64,000 nt of DNA from Certhia americana (GCA_018697195.1 CM031857.1:56970491-57034490), one strand, 5' to 3'. Positions 25,105 through 38,984 are shown, counted from the stretch's first letter. Numbers and translations: made by a program. The notes: generated by a model from the sequence alone, not told the origin.

Positions 25105-25965
25105 TGTGCAGAGAAGTATGAATTATTTTATTAAAGGTTTAATCAAGTGGTGTTAAAGCTCTGAAGTCATTAAGGAGTTTATAATGCAATGAAAACATAA
25201 AGTGTCCTTTCTCCTCTGCTTTTTAATTCATCATCTGTGAGTTTTTATCCACATGCCTATCATAGATAAACCATTCAGTTAGAACTAGATAGTGACAAAG
25301 GCCAAAATATCATTTAAAATTAGCATCTTAGAGTGTTAATCCAATACTTGGAATCACAAAATATAAGCAAAACATTTCCATAAATGCATCTGAATGATTT
25401 ACAAAGCAGCTGAAAGATCCCAGTGTTTGGTCAAAAGCAGCTCACAGCCCATTAGCCTTTATCTTTTTTTAATCATTCTTTCTGTTTAATGCAGCTCCTA
25501 AGGGGTGTGTCAGGATTGGCAGGCAGTTAGATGCACGGTCACTTAACACAAGTTAAATCTCACCCACTGGCACCTGCAAGCCTCCTCCACAAGACCTTGC
25601 ACACCCTTCTCAGCCTCATCCAGATGGTTCAGCTAAAAGACTGCACAGGTGGATTGCTAAAGCAAGACACTATATTGTACACCGAGCATCTGCAGCAAGT
25701 CTCTGCACTGACACCTAAGCATGACCTTTGCAGAGAACTGTCACATGAGCTTTTGAGGTGGTGTTTGCACCCTCCACACGGCACACCTGCCCCAAAATCC
25801 GTTACACAAATTGAAGCCAGCGCTGGGGAGGTTTAAAAGCTTCCTACTTCTTGGGCACTGATGTGTGCCCTCATTACTGGGCCTCATTTGCAAGGTGGGA
25901 AAAAAATTAAAAAGGAAGCAGCCGTGATTCTCTGTAAAAAAAAAAAGGGGAAGGTCCTTCCTTTT

Positions 25966-25984
25966 ACCACCACCACCACCACCA
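25966..25984. repeat. (CCA)n microsatellite
   Basis: About six copies of the ACC triplet without interruption. Confidence 0.95.
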
Positions 25985-26664
25985 AAAATGAATGTGAAAC
26001 CAGGAGAGAAGTTATTTTTCTAAAATAAATAAGAGCAGAAATAGATGTGAGGGGCTGGCTAGAAAGAGGCAGGAAACAAGTGTCAAGGCCAAGCTGACAC
26101 AAACAAAAGCAAATGGCCACGAATAAGCATGATCAGGCACAGATTGAGACAGAAGAGACCCTAAAAAGGGCTCTTTTCTATCCTCTGTTGCTCTCGAGTG
26201 CTGTGACCAGTGGCTCTGAGTAGATGTCAGACTCAAGACTTGGTGTCTCCTCACCCAGCAGCTCTTCCCCAGCCACCCTTTGGAGGCCCAGGCTTTGCAG
26301 GGCAGCATCTCCCTGGGCTTTCAGCTGAGACCAGAAAGTGCACGCTTCAGAAAACAAGCACACCTTTTCAGAGGGCTTGATCCCTCCTGTCTGTCAGCTC
26401 ACAGCCTTCAAAGCCCAGCCTAACTTGAGGTAACGGGAGACAGCAAACCAAAAGGGCACTGAGCTCTTTCTGTGCCGTGGAGGGGTTTGAAAGCAGCATT
26501 ATTTAACTCAGCTGGCTGCTCCTAACAAAAGGCATGTTGTTCCTCCGGATAACTTCTTCTAGGAAAAGCATGTGTGTGAATGTGGGAAACTCAGACTGGC
26601 AAGGCAATGAAGGTCAAAGTTTAGTCATTTTTCCTCAAAACAGGAATTCAGGCTTCATAGCTTT

Positions 26665-26682
26665 AAAAAAAAAAAAAAAAAA
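26665..26682. repeat. Poly-A run, 18 nt
   Basis: A homopolymer without an adjacent recognisable retroposed sequence. Confidence 0.95.
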
Positions 26683-27633
26683 CAACCTAGCCAACCCCCT
26701 ATGAATCACTCAAGTTTCAAACTGTCCAAAACTAGGTAAGCACCATTTGTTCAGTCCTTAAATATTTTTTAATCTCCAGAGTTTTGGGTGGATCTGGACC
26801 CAAACCATGAGGGCCCAGTCTCCAGGCCTGAATCTCCAGTTTCCTCCAGACTGCAGTACTCACTGCTGCTGATTTTCCACCAAGTCCCTAAGGAGTGATG
26901 TAGCCACTAACACTGTCCTCCACTGCCTTAGGGTAACAGCTTCCATCCTACACCACTCCTTCCCATTTCTTATCTCCTGCTTCAGCAGGACCTCTGCAGG
27001 TGGGATGAATTTGCTGGTTTTAACTTTATTGATGACTGATTGATATTTTCATGTGGGTGCTAATCAGTCAGCCTTGTCCATACCAAGGAGGATGTGCCAA
27101 TGTGTTCCCAAGCCCCTGTGAGGCAGGCATGCCTCCTACAGGAAAGGCTGGTAGAAAATGGAACAGGCAGAGGCTTTCTCAGCATTAAAGTATTATGGTA
27201 CAGGATTACATTAAGTCAAGACAGGAATTAAGATTCTTGCAACAAACCCATGATTAAAACAGTTTTAATTTAACAAGGTCTAATGCATACAAATATTTAA
27301 GTATCCCTTATTTGAGTATCCTTTTCTAGTAACTGAAACTCCCAAGTATACATCAGTCATGGAGCCTTGGCAAACACTGAAAAATGCCAAGATGAAGCAA
27401 ACTCCTCAGGGAGTCAAGGACAGAAATTCTATGCATAGGCGTAAAAGTAACTTATTTCATTACAGATGGAGTTTGAACATTACTTTTGCAGTTCAGATGC
27501 TGTGGTGTTTCTGAGGACCCAGCTGGTAGTGTGGTTTAACCCTTTTCTGAAAAGCTAGTTATTTTATTAATATTTATTTGATCTGTTGGTGACTGCTGCA
27601 AAGCATGCTGAGAGATTTGAAATGATCATTTGC

Positions 27634-27654
27634 TTTTCCATTTTGCATGGAAAA
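27634..27654. repeat. Inverted repeat, 8-bp arms
   Basis: TTTTCCAT at 27634-27641 and ATGGAAAA at 27647-27654 are exact reverse complements with the spacer TTTGC. The centre resembles an octamer-type ATTTTGCAT motif. A second inverted repeat lies 60 bp downstream. Confidence 0.85.
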
Positions 27655-27712
27655 AACTTAAAGGCATGAGACAGCCTATAAATTACATTAACCCTTGCAC
27701 AGCCAGAGGCAA

Positions 27713-27730
27713 TGGTACATGTTTGTACCA
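27713..27730. repeat. Inverted repeat, 7-bp arms
   Basis: TGGTACA at 27713-27719 and TGTACCA at 27724-27730 are exact reverse complements around the spacer TGTT. The layout is like a spaced steroid-receptor-type palindrome (TGTACC is near the TGTTCT half-site class), but that reading is only an inference. Confidence 0.8.
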
Positions 27731-29260
27731 GGTTTGACACAATCTAATTGCAACAAGGTGCTCTAGGAAAAGTCCAGCTCCATCTTGCAGACTCACCTGA
27801 AATAACTCTTTTCCTTTAGGCTGATGGGCTTGGTTAATTTATGCTATTTGTATCTCATGCATATTTTTAAAATATAACAAGAAGATAACAATCAGAGGAT
27901 TTTGGGGGTTCTCTCCCCTCTCCTAGTGGGCATGGCAAACATGTTGTCTCCCAGTCTAAGGGGCCACCATGCTCCAAAGAGCAGCACAATGGCAGATCTG
28001 TGGTGGGATCTGGGAGGGTCAGCTCCAGCCCCCAGCATGCAAATACACAGGAGGAACCTAAAGGCACAGACAAGTAAGAAGCTCAAAAAAATGGCTAATC
28101 CATCATCATCCAAGCTCCTGCTGGCTGTTCAGCAGGGTTCCAGCACACACTGACCATTTCTGCTTGGACTAGAACCCACAGTCCATAGTCAATCAATTTT
28201 TATGCAATCCTCCTTCTTTTCACCACAACGCTGTCAGAAAACCCTTTCAATGAAAAAAAAATTCTCTATGGCTTCTCCAAATGCAAGGCCAGAGTTTGAC
28301 ATTAAACCCCCATGAGATTCAGTTTGTAAGCAGACACCTCATTGTGCTCTTGTGGTCACTGTCTGGGTTTTGTGAGTTTTGTCCCTGAAAAGCACAACCT
28401 CATTTGTCCAAACAACTGGAAGAAGGAGAAACACAATAAAAAGAGCTGAAAGACCCCTGCCTTGGAGGTAACTCCATCCTCCTCTGGGTACACACCACCA
28501 GCTGCTGCCCCATGGCTGTCAAGTGCCAGGCCAAATGGGGCAGCTCACCCTTCCCCTGGCTTTGGGAACACCAACACGATGCAGATCCTTCCAGGCACCT
28601 CCTTCTGCAGGGCACTGAGCCAGGAGAGGCTGGCTGTTGGCACAGAGCAGCCCCTGAGCCCACTTCCCCAAGGCCAGCCTTCCACATCCGTGTTTCTAGT
28701 ATTTCCTAAGCCTCAGGAGTCCAGGAAATCCCAATCACTAACCAATCTCTCATTATCTTAAAACCAAAAATCCCGTTAATGGCTTTACCTCATACTCTGC
28801 AGCTCTGGAAACTTGCCCAGCTCCTTCTTGAGTTACTTACTTCAGCTGATGATCTTGGCAGGTTTTTCCCCCAGATCTTGGCTACTGTTCCTTGGTGAAA
28901 CTGTGCCTAACCCTCTTGTTTTGTGGTTGTCTGTCCTCAGGCCTGACTCCACGGGGCATTCATTCCTGCAGCCGTTCACAGACTAAAAGCTGAGCAGGCA
29001 ATTAATCAGTGCAATGCATGGAAGCTCTCAGGCACCTACAATCAATTAACAACTTCACCATGTGTTCATTAGTTAAGAAAATGTTTCCATGCATACACAT
29101 GTGATAAAATCACTGTGAGTGGTTAAACCTGCTTTCCATAGCTTAATTTAAAAACTAAGCTTTATTGCAGTGGTTCTCCTGTGGCAAGACCGAAAGGTGC
29201 AGCCCTTGCTTCTGTGACTCCCTTAATAAATTTTAATGAAGTTCCCATTTACAAGCATCT

Positions 29261-29283
29261 CTTGTGCCATTATTTGGCACAAG
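29261..29283. repeat. Inverted repeat, 8-bp arms
   Basis: CTTGTGCC at 29261-29268 and GGCACAAG at 29276-29283 are exact reverse complements around the 7-nt spacer ATTATTT. The inner parts give TGCCA and TGGCA, which resemble outward-facing NFI half-sites. Confidence 0.85.
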
Positions 29284-30693
29284 GTACATGAGACAAAACC
29301 CTTCAGAGCCTCCACTTTTATTAAAAACATTGTTAGGGTTTCATTTGGGGCTCTTTTGAAGATCAGTGGGATTTAATGACCATCCTTGCTTTCAACACCG
29401 AAAGCTGAGCAGGGGCTTTGCAAAGCTGAGGCCCAGTCACGGAAAACTGGTGGAAGAAAACAGCTCCAAATTTCATGGCGAGACACCATCCATCCAGAAA
29501 TCACACAGGGGTGTAGGACAGGGTCTAAATTCCCCAAAGACATGCATTTGCACCAGACAAAACATAATGAGCTCCTACAGCCATCTCGTGTGTTTGGGCT
29601 CAGTTCAACCATCTCTTTTTAGGTGACACTTTTGGGGAGTTGCATCCAGTCAAATTTGATTTGCCTTTGGGGTGTACCCACAGAGGGGCTTCAGCCAGGT
29701 TCAGGACTAACCCCATCAGTGCCTGTTGCTTCCTCAGCTGCGTTTTAGGCCAAACTGCTCAAACAGGCAATGGCTCAAACTGAAATGCTGTTTTCAGGAG
29801 TCATGGACAACCCACAGGGGTGCTCATGTCAGCTGCCACCATCCCCAGTGCAAAACCTACTGGCACTGGTGACAAGGACATTGGAGGCTAAGATGCATCT
29901 CCTAAAAGAAAGAGCTGGGATTTCTTTATCCCTCCTAAGACAAAACAGAAACAATTATCTCAGATAACTTGAGCAAATTTTGCTTGCAGACCGGTTCTTT
30001 TCCCTACCACATGTATCCATAGAAGACCATTGAGCCAGGTGGGTTGAAGGACTTAGAATTCTCTTAGCAGCCACTCCCAGGCAGCCACTGTCTCTTCTTT
30101 GTCCTGAGTTAGCAGCACAAGCAAAATCTGGAAGTCGTGCTCAGCACACGCCAGCTGCTGCATAATGACGCATGGACAAAGGAAACCCGTGTTCCCAGGC
30201 CTGGCATCTCCCAGCAGAACAGGCTCCTCTTTGTGGCTTCAAAGAGTCCAGCACTATTTACAGCACTTCAGTTTCTGTTCTTCAGCAGTTTCATGTTCAT
30301 TGAAAACCAACTTTCTAATTTTGTAATGCCACAAAAAAGCACAGACGGGATGGATTTGTCAGCTGCTCCTGCCTGTAAAAAAAATAATGATTTTACCACC
30401 AAGTCTTCCTTCACCAGACTCTTTCTACCCCTTCCCCAATACTCTCTTCCACCAAGAGCTTTTTCAGCTTCTGCCTTTGCAGGTGGATGAGAACCTTGCC
30501 TCTGGCAAAACGACTCACAGAAAGTCATTTTACATTTCTGAGCTTGGAAAAAGCTGTGAAGCTTCATTAGCAGATTAATAGATCTGGGAGCTCCTGTGAG
30601 ACAACAGTACAGCTCCTGACCTTCTGGGAAGCTTGTGGGAGGCATTGGTTTGTATTTATGGTGGATGCAAGAAGGGGCTGCATGTGATCTGCA

Positions 30694-30905
30694 GCATAGA
30701 ACCACAGAAGATTTGGGGTTGGAAGAGACCAACCCCCTGCCATCTGCAGGGACAGCTGCCACCACACCAAGTTACTCAAAGCTCCATCCAATCTGGCCTT
30801 AAACAGTGCCAGGAATGGGGCATTCACAGTATCTCTGTTCAACCTGTACCTGTGCTTCACCACCCTCATAGTGATTTTTTCCTGTTATCTGATCTAAATC
30901 ATGAA
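30694..30905 (-). mobile_element. CR1 LINE 3'-end fragment, reverse orientation
   Basis: It begins with a diverged CR1 3' end (CATAGAACCACAGAAGATTTGGGGTTGGAAGAGACC in pieces), followed by the AACCCCCTGCCATCTGCAGGG block. It then runs through CTCAAAGCTCCATCCAATCTGGCC and TTCACCACCCTCATAGTG and ends near ATCTGATCTAAAT. About 210 bp remain, all from the 3' region of CR1. An open frame on the minus strand here (30268-30765) partly reads through it and is not a gene. Confidence 0.9.
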
Positions 30906-33900
30906 TCCAAAATTAGTGTCTCATGACTGGGGAATATTTGAGGGGAAGGTGAGAATTAGGTCATAACGCTGTGGAAGAGCTACAAAGGGGTTACAAAAAT
31001 AGCTGTAAACATCTGTAGGACTGTCATTGCTTAGCATGGACCTACATACCTGTCACAACATCTGCTTGAGAAGCCTAAAGTGAAATCAATGGCTTAGTTG
31101 GAGTCCTGAATTACTTTCTGTCCAGTTCCTTAAGTGGCACACTAAATGAGAGCAAACTGAGAAGTTTCTACAGCATTTCAGAAAGAAACTTGTCTAGCTA
31201 GTAAACACCAACAAAGACAGAATACCTGGCAGTCAGAGCCACCATGCTTAAGTTGGTTATATCTGAAGAAACACTTTTCTTTTTCCATTTCTGAGGTCAA
31301 ACTTACTGATTTTGGAGCTCTCACTTCTTATTCAGAAGTCTGCTTTGAGATCACATTAGGTGAAATTTCCCCCTTCTTTTTAAGCAAAGCTCCAAGCCCT
31401 TCTGGTTTCAGGAAAAGTTTTAAAAATGTGACACAAGTCAAGCAAAGGATTAAAATGCTGTAATAATTTCTGATGTCTGCCCTGAAATCAGGTTGGAGAC
31501 AGTTTGGAGTCTCCTTGATGTGTTTTGAATACTTGTCATAGCTTTAGCTTTAGCTTCCTAAAATGTTCTTGTCTCAGCAAAGCAGACAAAACCATGGATG
31601 ACTGTTTGACCTGAGCAGATCAGATACACTGTCCTGAAAGAGAACATGACTTTTGGCTAGGTGTGTGTGTCCTCAGCAGTTTGCTATTTGACCTTTCTTA
31701 ACAAACAGCACTTCAGCAGTGGGACTGGGAGCTATTCCCCAGGCAATTCTTTGAGCCACTCTGTCATTGTTAAATATTTAAGTGTCCTTTTAAAATGCTC
31801 TCCTGATTTCATAATATCCACCATCAAGTGTTTGCACCTTCTTCATTGGGCACCTCCTCAAAGGCTCCTAGTCGCAAGAGTCTCCTTAGCACAGAGGGGC
31901 AAGCCTTGGACCAGCAGTTTCTAAGTGTTTCAAAAGCTTTGCTAAATCAGTACAAAATGGTTCTGGCTGGAACATTTTATAGCTGGGGTGCTGGGGTGGT
32001 CTGAAGAACTTTTTTTCCTCCCTTTGTGATGCATTGAAATCTGACACAGATGATGAGGGGGCTGGAGAAGGTACTAGAGCATTTCTGATCACAAGAAGGG
32101 GACATGAGAAGCTTGGGCCCAAATCTGCAGGCAGCCTCCTGTTTCCAAGTCCAGAACATCATTTATATTGGATTCAGAGGTTTTAAGACAATGTCAGCTT
32201 TCACCAGAGGTGATTTGGGACCTTGGGGTAAAAGAACAATCTGGTGTCTAAAATTAACATGTTATTCAGGCAGAAGCCCAGGTCTTTGGAGAGTGAGCAT
32301 CAGAAGATAAAAATGAGGAGACACATCATGAAAAGCTTAGCAAAGGCAGCAAGGTATGCCATAAATTAGTAATCAGATCAACTATCCAGAAAAACACAAT
32401 TAAATGTGATGCAATTATTTATTCAGAAACAAGGATAGCAAAATAAGCTACAGTTTTAGATCCCCTCTATGTGGTGCATTGGAGATGACCAGGTGGACTC
32501 AGCTGGAGTCTCCTTGGAAACCCTTCCATGCACTGGAAAGATTTTTATGATCAGTTGCTTCCAACATTCAGTCACAGAGACAGGTCTCCACCTCAGATCT
32601 TGGATACAGACCCGTATCCAAGTATCTGGCCAGCCAGAGACTAAGGGCTTGCAGCAGAACACTGGAGGGAACCCTGAGGTGTATGCTGAGCACAGAAAAT
32701 CAGAGTAAATGCCCGTGACAATGCCTTTTAAGGCCCATCAGACATGTGAACTCAATACAAAATGGAGAACTTGGATGTGGCCTGCAGGGATCTGAGCAAC
32801 TTGGACCATACACACTGCATGGGAGAATAATTTGGCCCAGCAGACACAAATCCACTTCTCAAAGTCAGCCTGTGTTTTGGGGTGAAAAAAACCCAAAAAG
32901 GCTCAAAAGGGAATCACAGCTGCAGACCCACCAAAGAGGGTGGAAGCAAACCTACAGTGAGTCACATTTTTCTGGAAGAGGGATGCATGCTTGCAAGGAA
33001 TCTTTATTTTGGGCGAAGTCAGTCACTCCTGAGTCATGCCAAAGCAACACCACTCAGGTGTCCTCTGATCAGGCAGAGAGAAATATCCACATTGCCTTTC
33101 CCAGGCAGAGCAGGTGGCAAATGCCATGCAGGGGAGTGACAATGTCCATCTGCAGCGCTGGTCCCTTTCAGAGAGCCCTTCCTCCTCTCTGAATCCTAAA
33201 ACCCAAAAGTGGACAGGAAAGAAGTGGAGAGTGGCCTGGAGTTCAAACTGGATCAGTTCAGCTCCCCAGGAGGGATGTGGTTGCCCCCCTGCAGTGAGTC
33301 AGGGGCCTGGAGGGCACCCAAGTTGCACCACCCCAGCTCTTGTGCAGCTGCCAAGGCCAATCCCTTTAGCCACAGAAGAGCCTGCCAGCCCCAATTCCTG
33401 GGAGCAGGAGGAACTCATCAGGGGCAGGGAGGGGAGAGGGGGTGCTGGGGGCAGCATGGGAGGCAGAGAGGAGAAAATTAATTGAGGGCAGAGAGGACGT
33501 CTCCAAAGAAAGCCAGAAAGCACGTACACATAGTATATAAATAAATACTTTCCTGTCCCTAATTTTGACACATGTGGAAATAGACCTTTTTTGCTGTGTA
33601 TGCTGGTGGATCTGGGGGTGGATCTCAGCACCTGCAAGAGGAGCACACACTCCTAAGTGACTGTTTTCACTGGGATGTCAGGATGGAGGCAAGGAGAGAC
33701 CTGAAGATGTCCACCCACTGCTCCTGCCCTCAGCTCCTGCACACCCAACAGTCAAAAAGCCCCAGATATTGGGCAACTTCAGCATTCCCAAGAACAAGGC
33801 AGGAGTCCTGCCCATACACACCTCAAAACTCTATTTCCCTTCACTGAAGAAACTTCTACCCTTCAAGGCTGGAAGCTTAACAAAAAGCCATAAATGGCAT

Positions 33901-36900
33901 CTACTGTTTCAGCATGTTTTTTAAAGAGAGATCACCTGTGTGCATGTAGGAGGAAAATCTACCCACTCAAGCTTAGGCACCCAGGAAAAAGACCCACGTC
34001 AAGCCCTTTATTTCAAGCCAATGTAATTTTCCTACAACTGGTAGGGACTTGGGTTAATCTGGTTTGCAGATGGGGAGAGGGTCTCACATGGGGTCAGGCA
34101 CAGGAGCTCAGTTTCTTTAGAACAGGCAGTAGGTCTGAGCATGACGCTGGCAGTGAGTCAGGTCAGCTCCTCATCAGGGCGGCTGAGGTTTCACAGGACA
34201 GAGTCAGCAACTTTCTTAGCTCCAGTTAAAGCACAGAGTGAGCTAAATATGAAAAAATAGCCTGAAGCCAAGCCTCTAGAAGCTGAGAATACATAATTTG
34301 ATGCTAAAGTAGGTCTTGATTTCTATTGGGTTGGCCCTCTGGTGCACATTCCTGCATCGGCTGCTTCACATTGCATCAGGCGGGAGTGTCACATTTGTTC
34401 ACTGCTTGCACCCTAGCTTGGTTTCTAAAGCAGTGAGCCAACACACCAGGTAGATTCAAATTTGCCACGCACAGACTTGTGTCAGTTTTTGGGTGTTGTT
34501 TGGGCAAGCTTCCATTAAAAGCAGTTTATTTTCCCCAAAGCTTTGGCAAGGAAGTAAATATGCTAAAAGGGCCAAGACACACATAGCCTATCCATCAGCT
34601 TTTTCCCTCTGGATGAATGACATTAACGCTATAATCCATCCATCTGGCATAGCTGAAAACAGTTCAGGATCAATTTCTGTGAGTCCTCCTTTGATGGTTC
34701 CAAATGAGGGTACCCAAGCCAGAGGGCACGAGGCTTTTAGAGGGGTTTCATTCTACCAGTCCTACCATCTCCTGAACTTCCCTTCGCTGCTAGATGGAGG
34801 AGGAATGATTCACTTCAGAGAGTAGAATTTGGGGTCACCCTTCCTTTAAAGCAACAAGCTAACCCCCAAAAGGACTGGATACTGTACCAAACAACTTCAG
34901 CAAAACTTAGAAACCATTGCTGTTACTTGCCTGTGTCTGCAGGGAGTTTGACACAGAAGAGCATCACTTTAGGGCCCCAAACCAACAGTATTTTTGCTCC
35001 CTTTGGGGAAAACCCAGCATCTGGGGGTCTTTTCTTCACACAGGCAAGGTGACAGAAGCAAAGCCTCATGGAGCAGCAGAGAAATACTGACCTGGTTAAC
35101 ATTTACACATGAACATACCACATTAATGTATACTTTTCTTTCTATTCTCATCTGGTTTTATGAAATTAGATGGAGGCATCACACTAGGCTCTGCATATAG
35201 GCTAGCAAATCACTCACCACATGAACTGGGGTTGTCTGGAAATCTTACATCCTTTTTTCCATTAGGAACAAGAGACTGTTGTAATTCTGGCACTGAGATG
35301 AGCTGAGGGCATCAGTTTCCATGCAAATCCCTATGATATCAGTCTGGTTATGGGGGAAAATAAAATTTCAAAAGCACAGGAATTGGAGAAAAGCCACAGA
35401 ATAGAAAAATAAGAGGCTGAGCCCTTAACTGAGTGAAGCTGAGAGAAGTTACTTTTCCTGCCTTCTCACTTTAGCATGGTCAGTTTGCAACTACATATTG
35501 CTACCATGTAGTAGTGTTCCTTCTTGATAAAAAAACTACTTTTGCAAGGCAGGCAGGTCTGTCATCCTGCCATTTGGTTCTCACAAAAGCCAAGAAATTT
35601 TATTTATCTTGAAGGTATTTATAATTTTCAAAAGATACAACAGAGCTGGTCTGGCTTTAAAAAATGGTCTGTAAATTGTAGAGGAAACATCTGAAATTAT
35701 ATCCGTGATTTAACAGACACATACTGCAAATGAATTTTTATGTACAGATATAAAGCAGGAATTCCACTTTTGGGATCTCAGTTTCCAGTCTGTTAGCATG
35801 GTACTGCTTGCAGACACACCAGCTCATGTAACTCTGCCTTTGAAAGCTCTTCAGAGAACTCTGTTGTGTGCCAGAAACTGAGAAAACAAATCCTTACAGG
35901 CACCCTCAAAATCCTACTTTGCCTTTTCCTGCTTCTGCAACTTCACCTCTGCTACTGAGTTCTTCCTTTAAGGATCAATACAATCCTATTTCAGGCCAGG
36001 CTTTTATGTATATGCAGATCTGTGCACACCAAAGCCCCAAAGGAAAGGCTTTCCTCGAGGAACTGGCTCAGTTCAGGGTCTGTTTCCCATTTTAGACATC
36101 GTCATCACCACACCAACTGCTCACCCCTGGATGGAAAGAGAAAAGAAGACTGAGAAATAAGGGCTGCTTAGAAAATTTTCCATCAAAGTCTAGACACGTC
36201 ATTATGGGGAAATAGTCTGCAACAGAGGTGCTCTGAAAGTAAAAATTCCTGAATAAAAAAAGTAGCTCAAAGAAGGTTTCCAGAAATGTTTGGGTGATTT
36301 TATTCTCCCTTCCCCTCATTTCATGAGGTGCTAACAATGGCGTGTCACAGGATAGCACAGAAGCTCTACTGACTTACTGTGTTTTGAATATCAGCCAATA
36401 ATCAGAACCTATTTAAACCACCTTTTTTTTTAACATCAGGCTTTTGTTACATGGGAGCCAAAAGACATTTCAAAACAACTATGTTATTCAAAATACATAG
36501 GGAAGTCTGCCTCATTGGCTTGGTAATGTAAAATTTATTTTTTAGTCAAAAAGAAGTCAATTTTTTGAAAGGTCACTGGAAAAGCACAATTGGCAGATGC
36601 TGAATGGCTCCTTCTTATTTAACCACTCAGTCATGAGGACTAGGGAAGAGTAGCAGATGGTCCAGCCATCATCTGTGAGAAATGCTTGTTTTAGTCTTAA
36701 ATATGAGTCCATAGACTCATGTGAGCCGTTGTGGATGTATCCTATTAAAGAAACACTAAAACAGATCTGGCATTTTAAATATTTAAATGTTTTTCAATCC
36801 AGATTTCCCATTGTTTGGGTGCTTGTTCCCTTCACCTCCGTCCCTATTCCTGATATGGATAAATAAAGTAACACATACTCCAGGGCCCATCCTCTGAAGT

Positions 36901-38929
36901 TGAACCATTAAATCACAAATAAAATAAAATAAAATGAAATATCAGATGTCAAATTCCAATAAACTGTTCTGGTGCTTGCTGCTTCTCTAGCACAGCCAAG
37001 GCATGTGTAAGGCCACAGCTGAGCCAGGCAGGGCAGGGGGGGACAGGAGCAGAGTAACACCACAGCCATACGGCCAGAGAGAAGGGATATGATGAGGGAG
37101 CTGCTGCCCCTCGATGCACAACAAGGCACTGATAATGCTGGGGAAAGCCAGAGTCCATGACAAGAGTCTAAATACTTATACACTTTTCTTATGGCCACAC
37201 AAATCAGGGGGATGAGGCCACCTGGGATGCAGAATGTTTAAAAACCTGAAGAGGTGAGCAGGGTCTCTGCTGGCCCTCCTGCTTTCTGCCTCTGAGGTTA
37301 CAGGCAAGGGGCTCACGTCTCTCACAGTTCTGTCCCAGAGAAGACGCTGTGAATTTTGAGCCACAAAAGAAGACCAAGGAGGAAAAGAAATCTGCAACTT
37401 CTAACAGTGTCTCTCTTCTTTCCTTTTGTCTTTCCGTGGATGGCCCAGCCATCAGAGATCCTGCAATGCTTGTCTTTTGGTCCAGTTTGGGAAGACTGCT
37501 CTGTCAAAGGGCTTTTGTTACATGCAAAGAGATGTAGAAGAAAGGAATCATCCATGGGAAGCTTTGTGTTAAGAGGTACCTTCACAGCGGGTGGAGGTCC
37601 ATTTCAGTAATGCATTTCATCTGAGATCATGTTTCTTTGTGCCTTCATGGTCAGCAGAAGCGTGAAGAAATACACAGTCCCTGATTAAAGCATTGCTGAA
37701 AACACTAAACAAGGATGCTAATGGATTTCGGACAATTTCTTGAAACTCTGTAACTTTCCTCTACAATCAGCTGGAGTTACCCAGTAGCAAGCTCAAGAAA
37801 GACCCACCAAGTTGGCGCTCTTAATTTCATTCAACAAGGGCTCAGGAATGTCAGACAGACTTGCTATGGCAAGACATTTCCTACAAGATTTTTTAAAGAT
37901 GAAGTGCTGTGAGCAAGAAGCCCTAATCCTAAACTCAGCATTAATGCAGTCGTTGGATCACTGATGGACATTGCCAGCCTCCTCTGGCCAAGCACCAAAC
38001 TTTCACCTCTCCCTCCAAACTGGAGCTGCTGCATGCTGGAGAGATCTGCCCTGCGCTTTGTAGTGGAATTTATTTATTGGAGCATGCCAAAGTGCTCTGA
38101 GGCAGCTGATGTATGGCTGCTAATGTGTAGTAACTACTGTTGTATTAGCAGCACATTGTACCAGCTGTCAGCAAAATAAATTATCTGGGATGCTATTTGG
38201 AGACTGAAAGCTGAGCTGTTCTGTTTGGCCTCTGAAAAAAACATGTATTTTGTTTCACATCATCAACTCTACACATAAACAAAAATAAAGCTACTGTTCA
38301 TAAATCAGTTTTCCAAGAGCATAAAACTACTGACCTATACACAGCCTTGAGAATCAGTCTATGGAGACAGATTGCCAGCATCACAGGTTAATGTTGCATG
38401 AGAGTCCACTGAAGTCACAGCTTGAAATCACAAAATATTTGTGGATATAAGCTCTTAGCACTGCCTTGTTGCCAAATCCCATGGCGGAAAGAGTGTCAAG
38501 TCCCATCCACCCTCATGAATCACTCTACTCCTCAGAGAGATGGAATAAAACCAGGGGACAGCACAATCATTCACTCAATTTTAACCAAGATACTAGGCTA
38601 AATGTCTCCTGAGATGTTCTAAATAGTGTTCAGAAACTCCTACTTGTGTTGAACAAGACAGCTGACACACCCCAAATTCATAGACTTTCTGGAGCTCTGA
38701 GGGAGATGCCAGCCCAGCTATTCACTGACAGAGTTAAATCCCAGCCCACCTGCAAATTTCACCATGGGCTTCAGTGGCATTCATTCAGCCCTCAGCCACT
38801 GAGCAACACATTACTGATAATAAACCTAGAAATTGTCTGCAGCTGAGAGAGCAACTGCCATAGTCCTGGAATGCTTTTTTAAAAACAAAAAAAACCCAAA
38901 CAACCCCAAGGCTCCAGACATCCTGCTAC
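30906..38929. other. Intergenic, no gene recognised
   Basis: Mixed-composition DNA with no exon of a known gene, no RNA gene and no mobile element that I recognise. An (AAAAT)n-type tract lies at 36917-36940. Longer open frames near 32746-33650 overlap on both strands and look like chance frames in GC-richer DNA. Confidence 0.5.
36917..36940. repeat. (AAAAT)n microsatellite
   Basis: Four to five tandem AAAAT units with one G substitution near the end. Confidence 0.9.
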
Positions 38930-38984
38930 AGCAGCAGGTCTGGCCTGACTGTGAGCATGCAGTGGGCAGGTAAGGGACTGGAGC

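Larger units (their letters stand above)
25105..30693. other. Intergenic; several regulatory-element candidates
   Basis: AT-rich, repeat-free stretches lie at about 25105-25480, 27540-27780 and 28975-29300. The last two contain short perfect inverted repeats. A (CCA)n microsatellite at 25966-25984 and a poly-A run of 18 at 26665-26682 are also present. Open frames are short, overlap on both strands and show no recognisable protein. Confidence 0.5.

Noticed and set aside
25966..25984. Possible CRISPR-like or coding triplet repeat
   Set aside because: It is a plain (CCA)n microsatellite without spacers or an open reading context.
30268..30765. 165-codon minus-strand open frame
   Set aside because: It reads through a CR1 fragment at one end and unrecognised sequence at the other, with no coherent protein.
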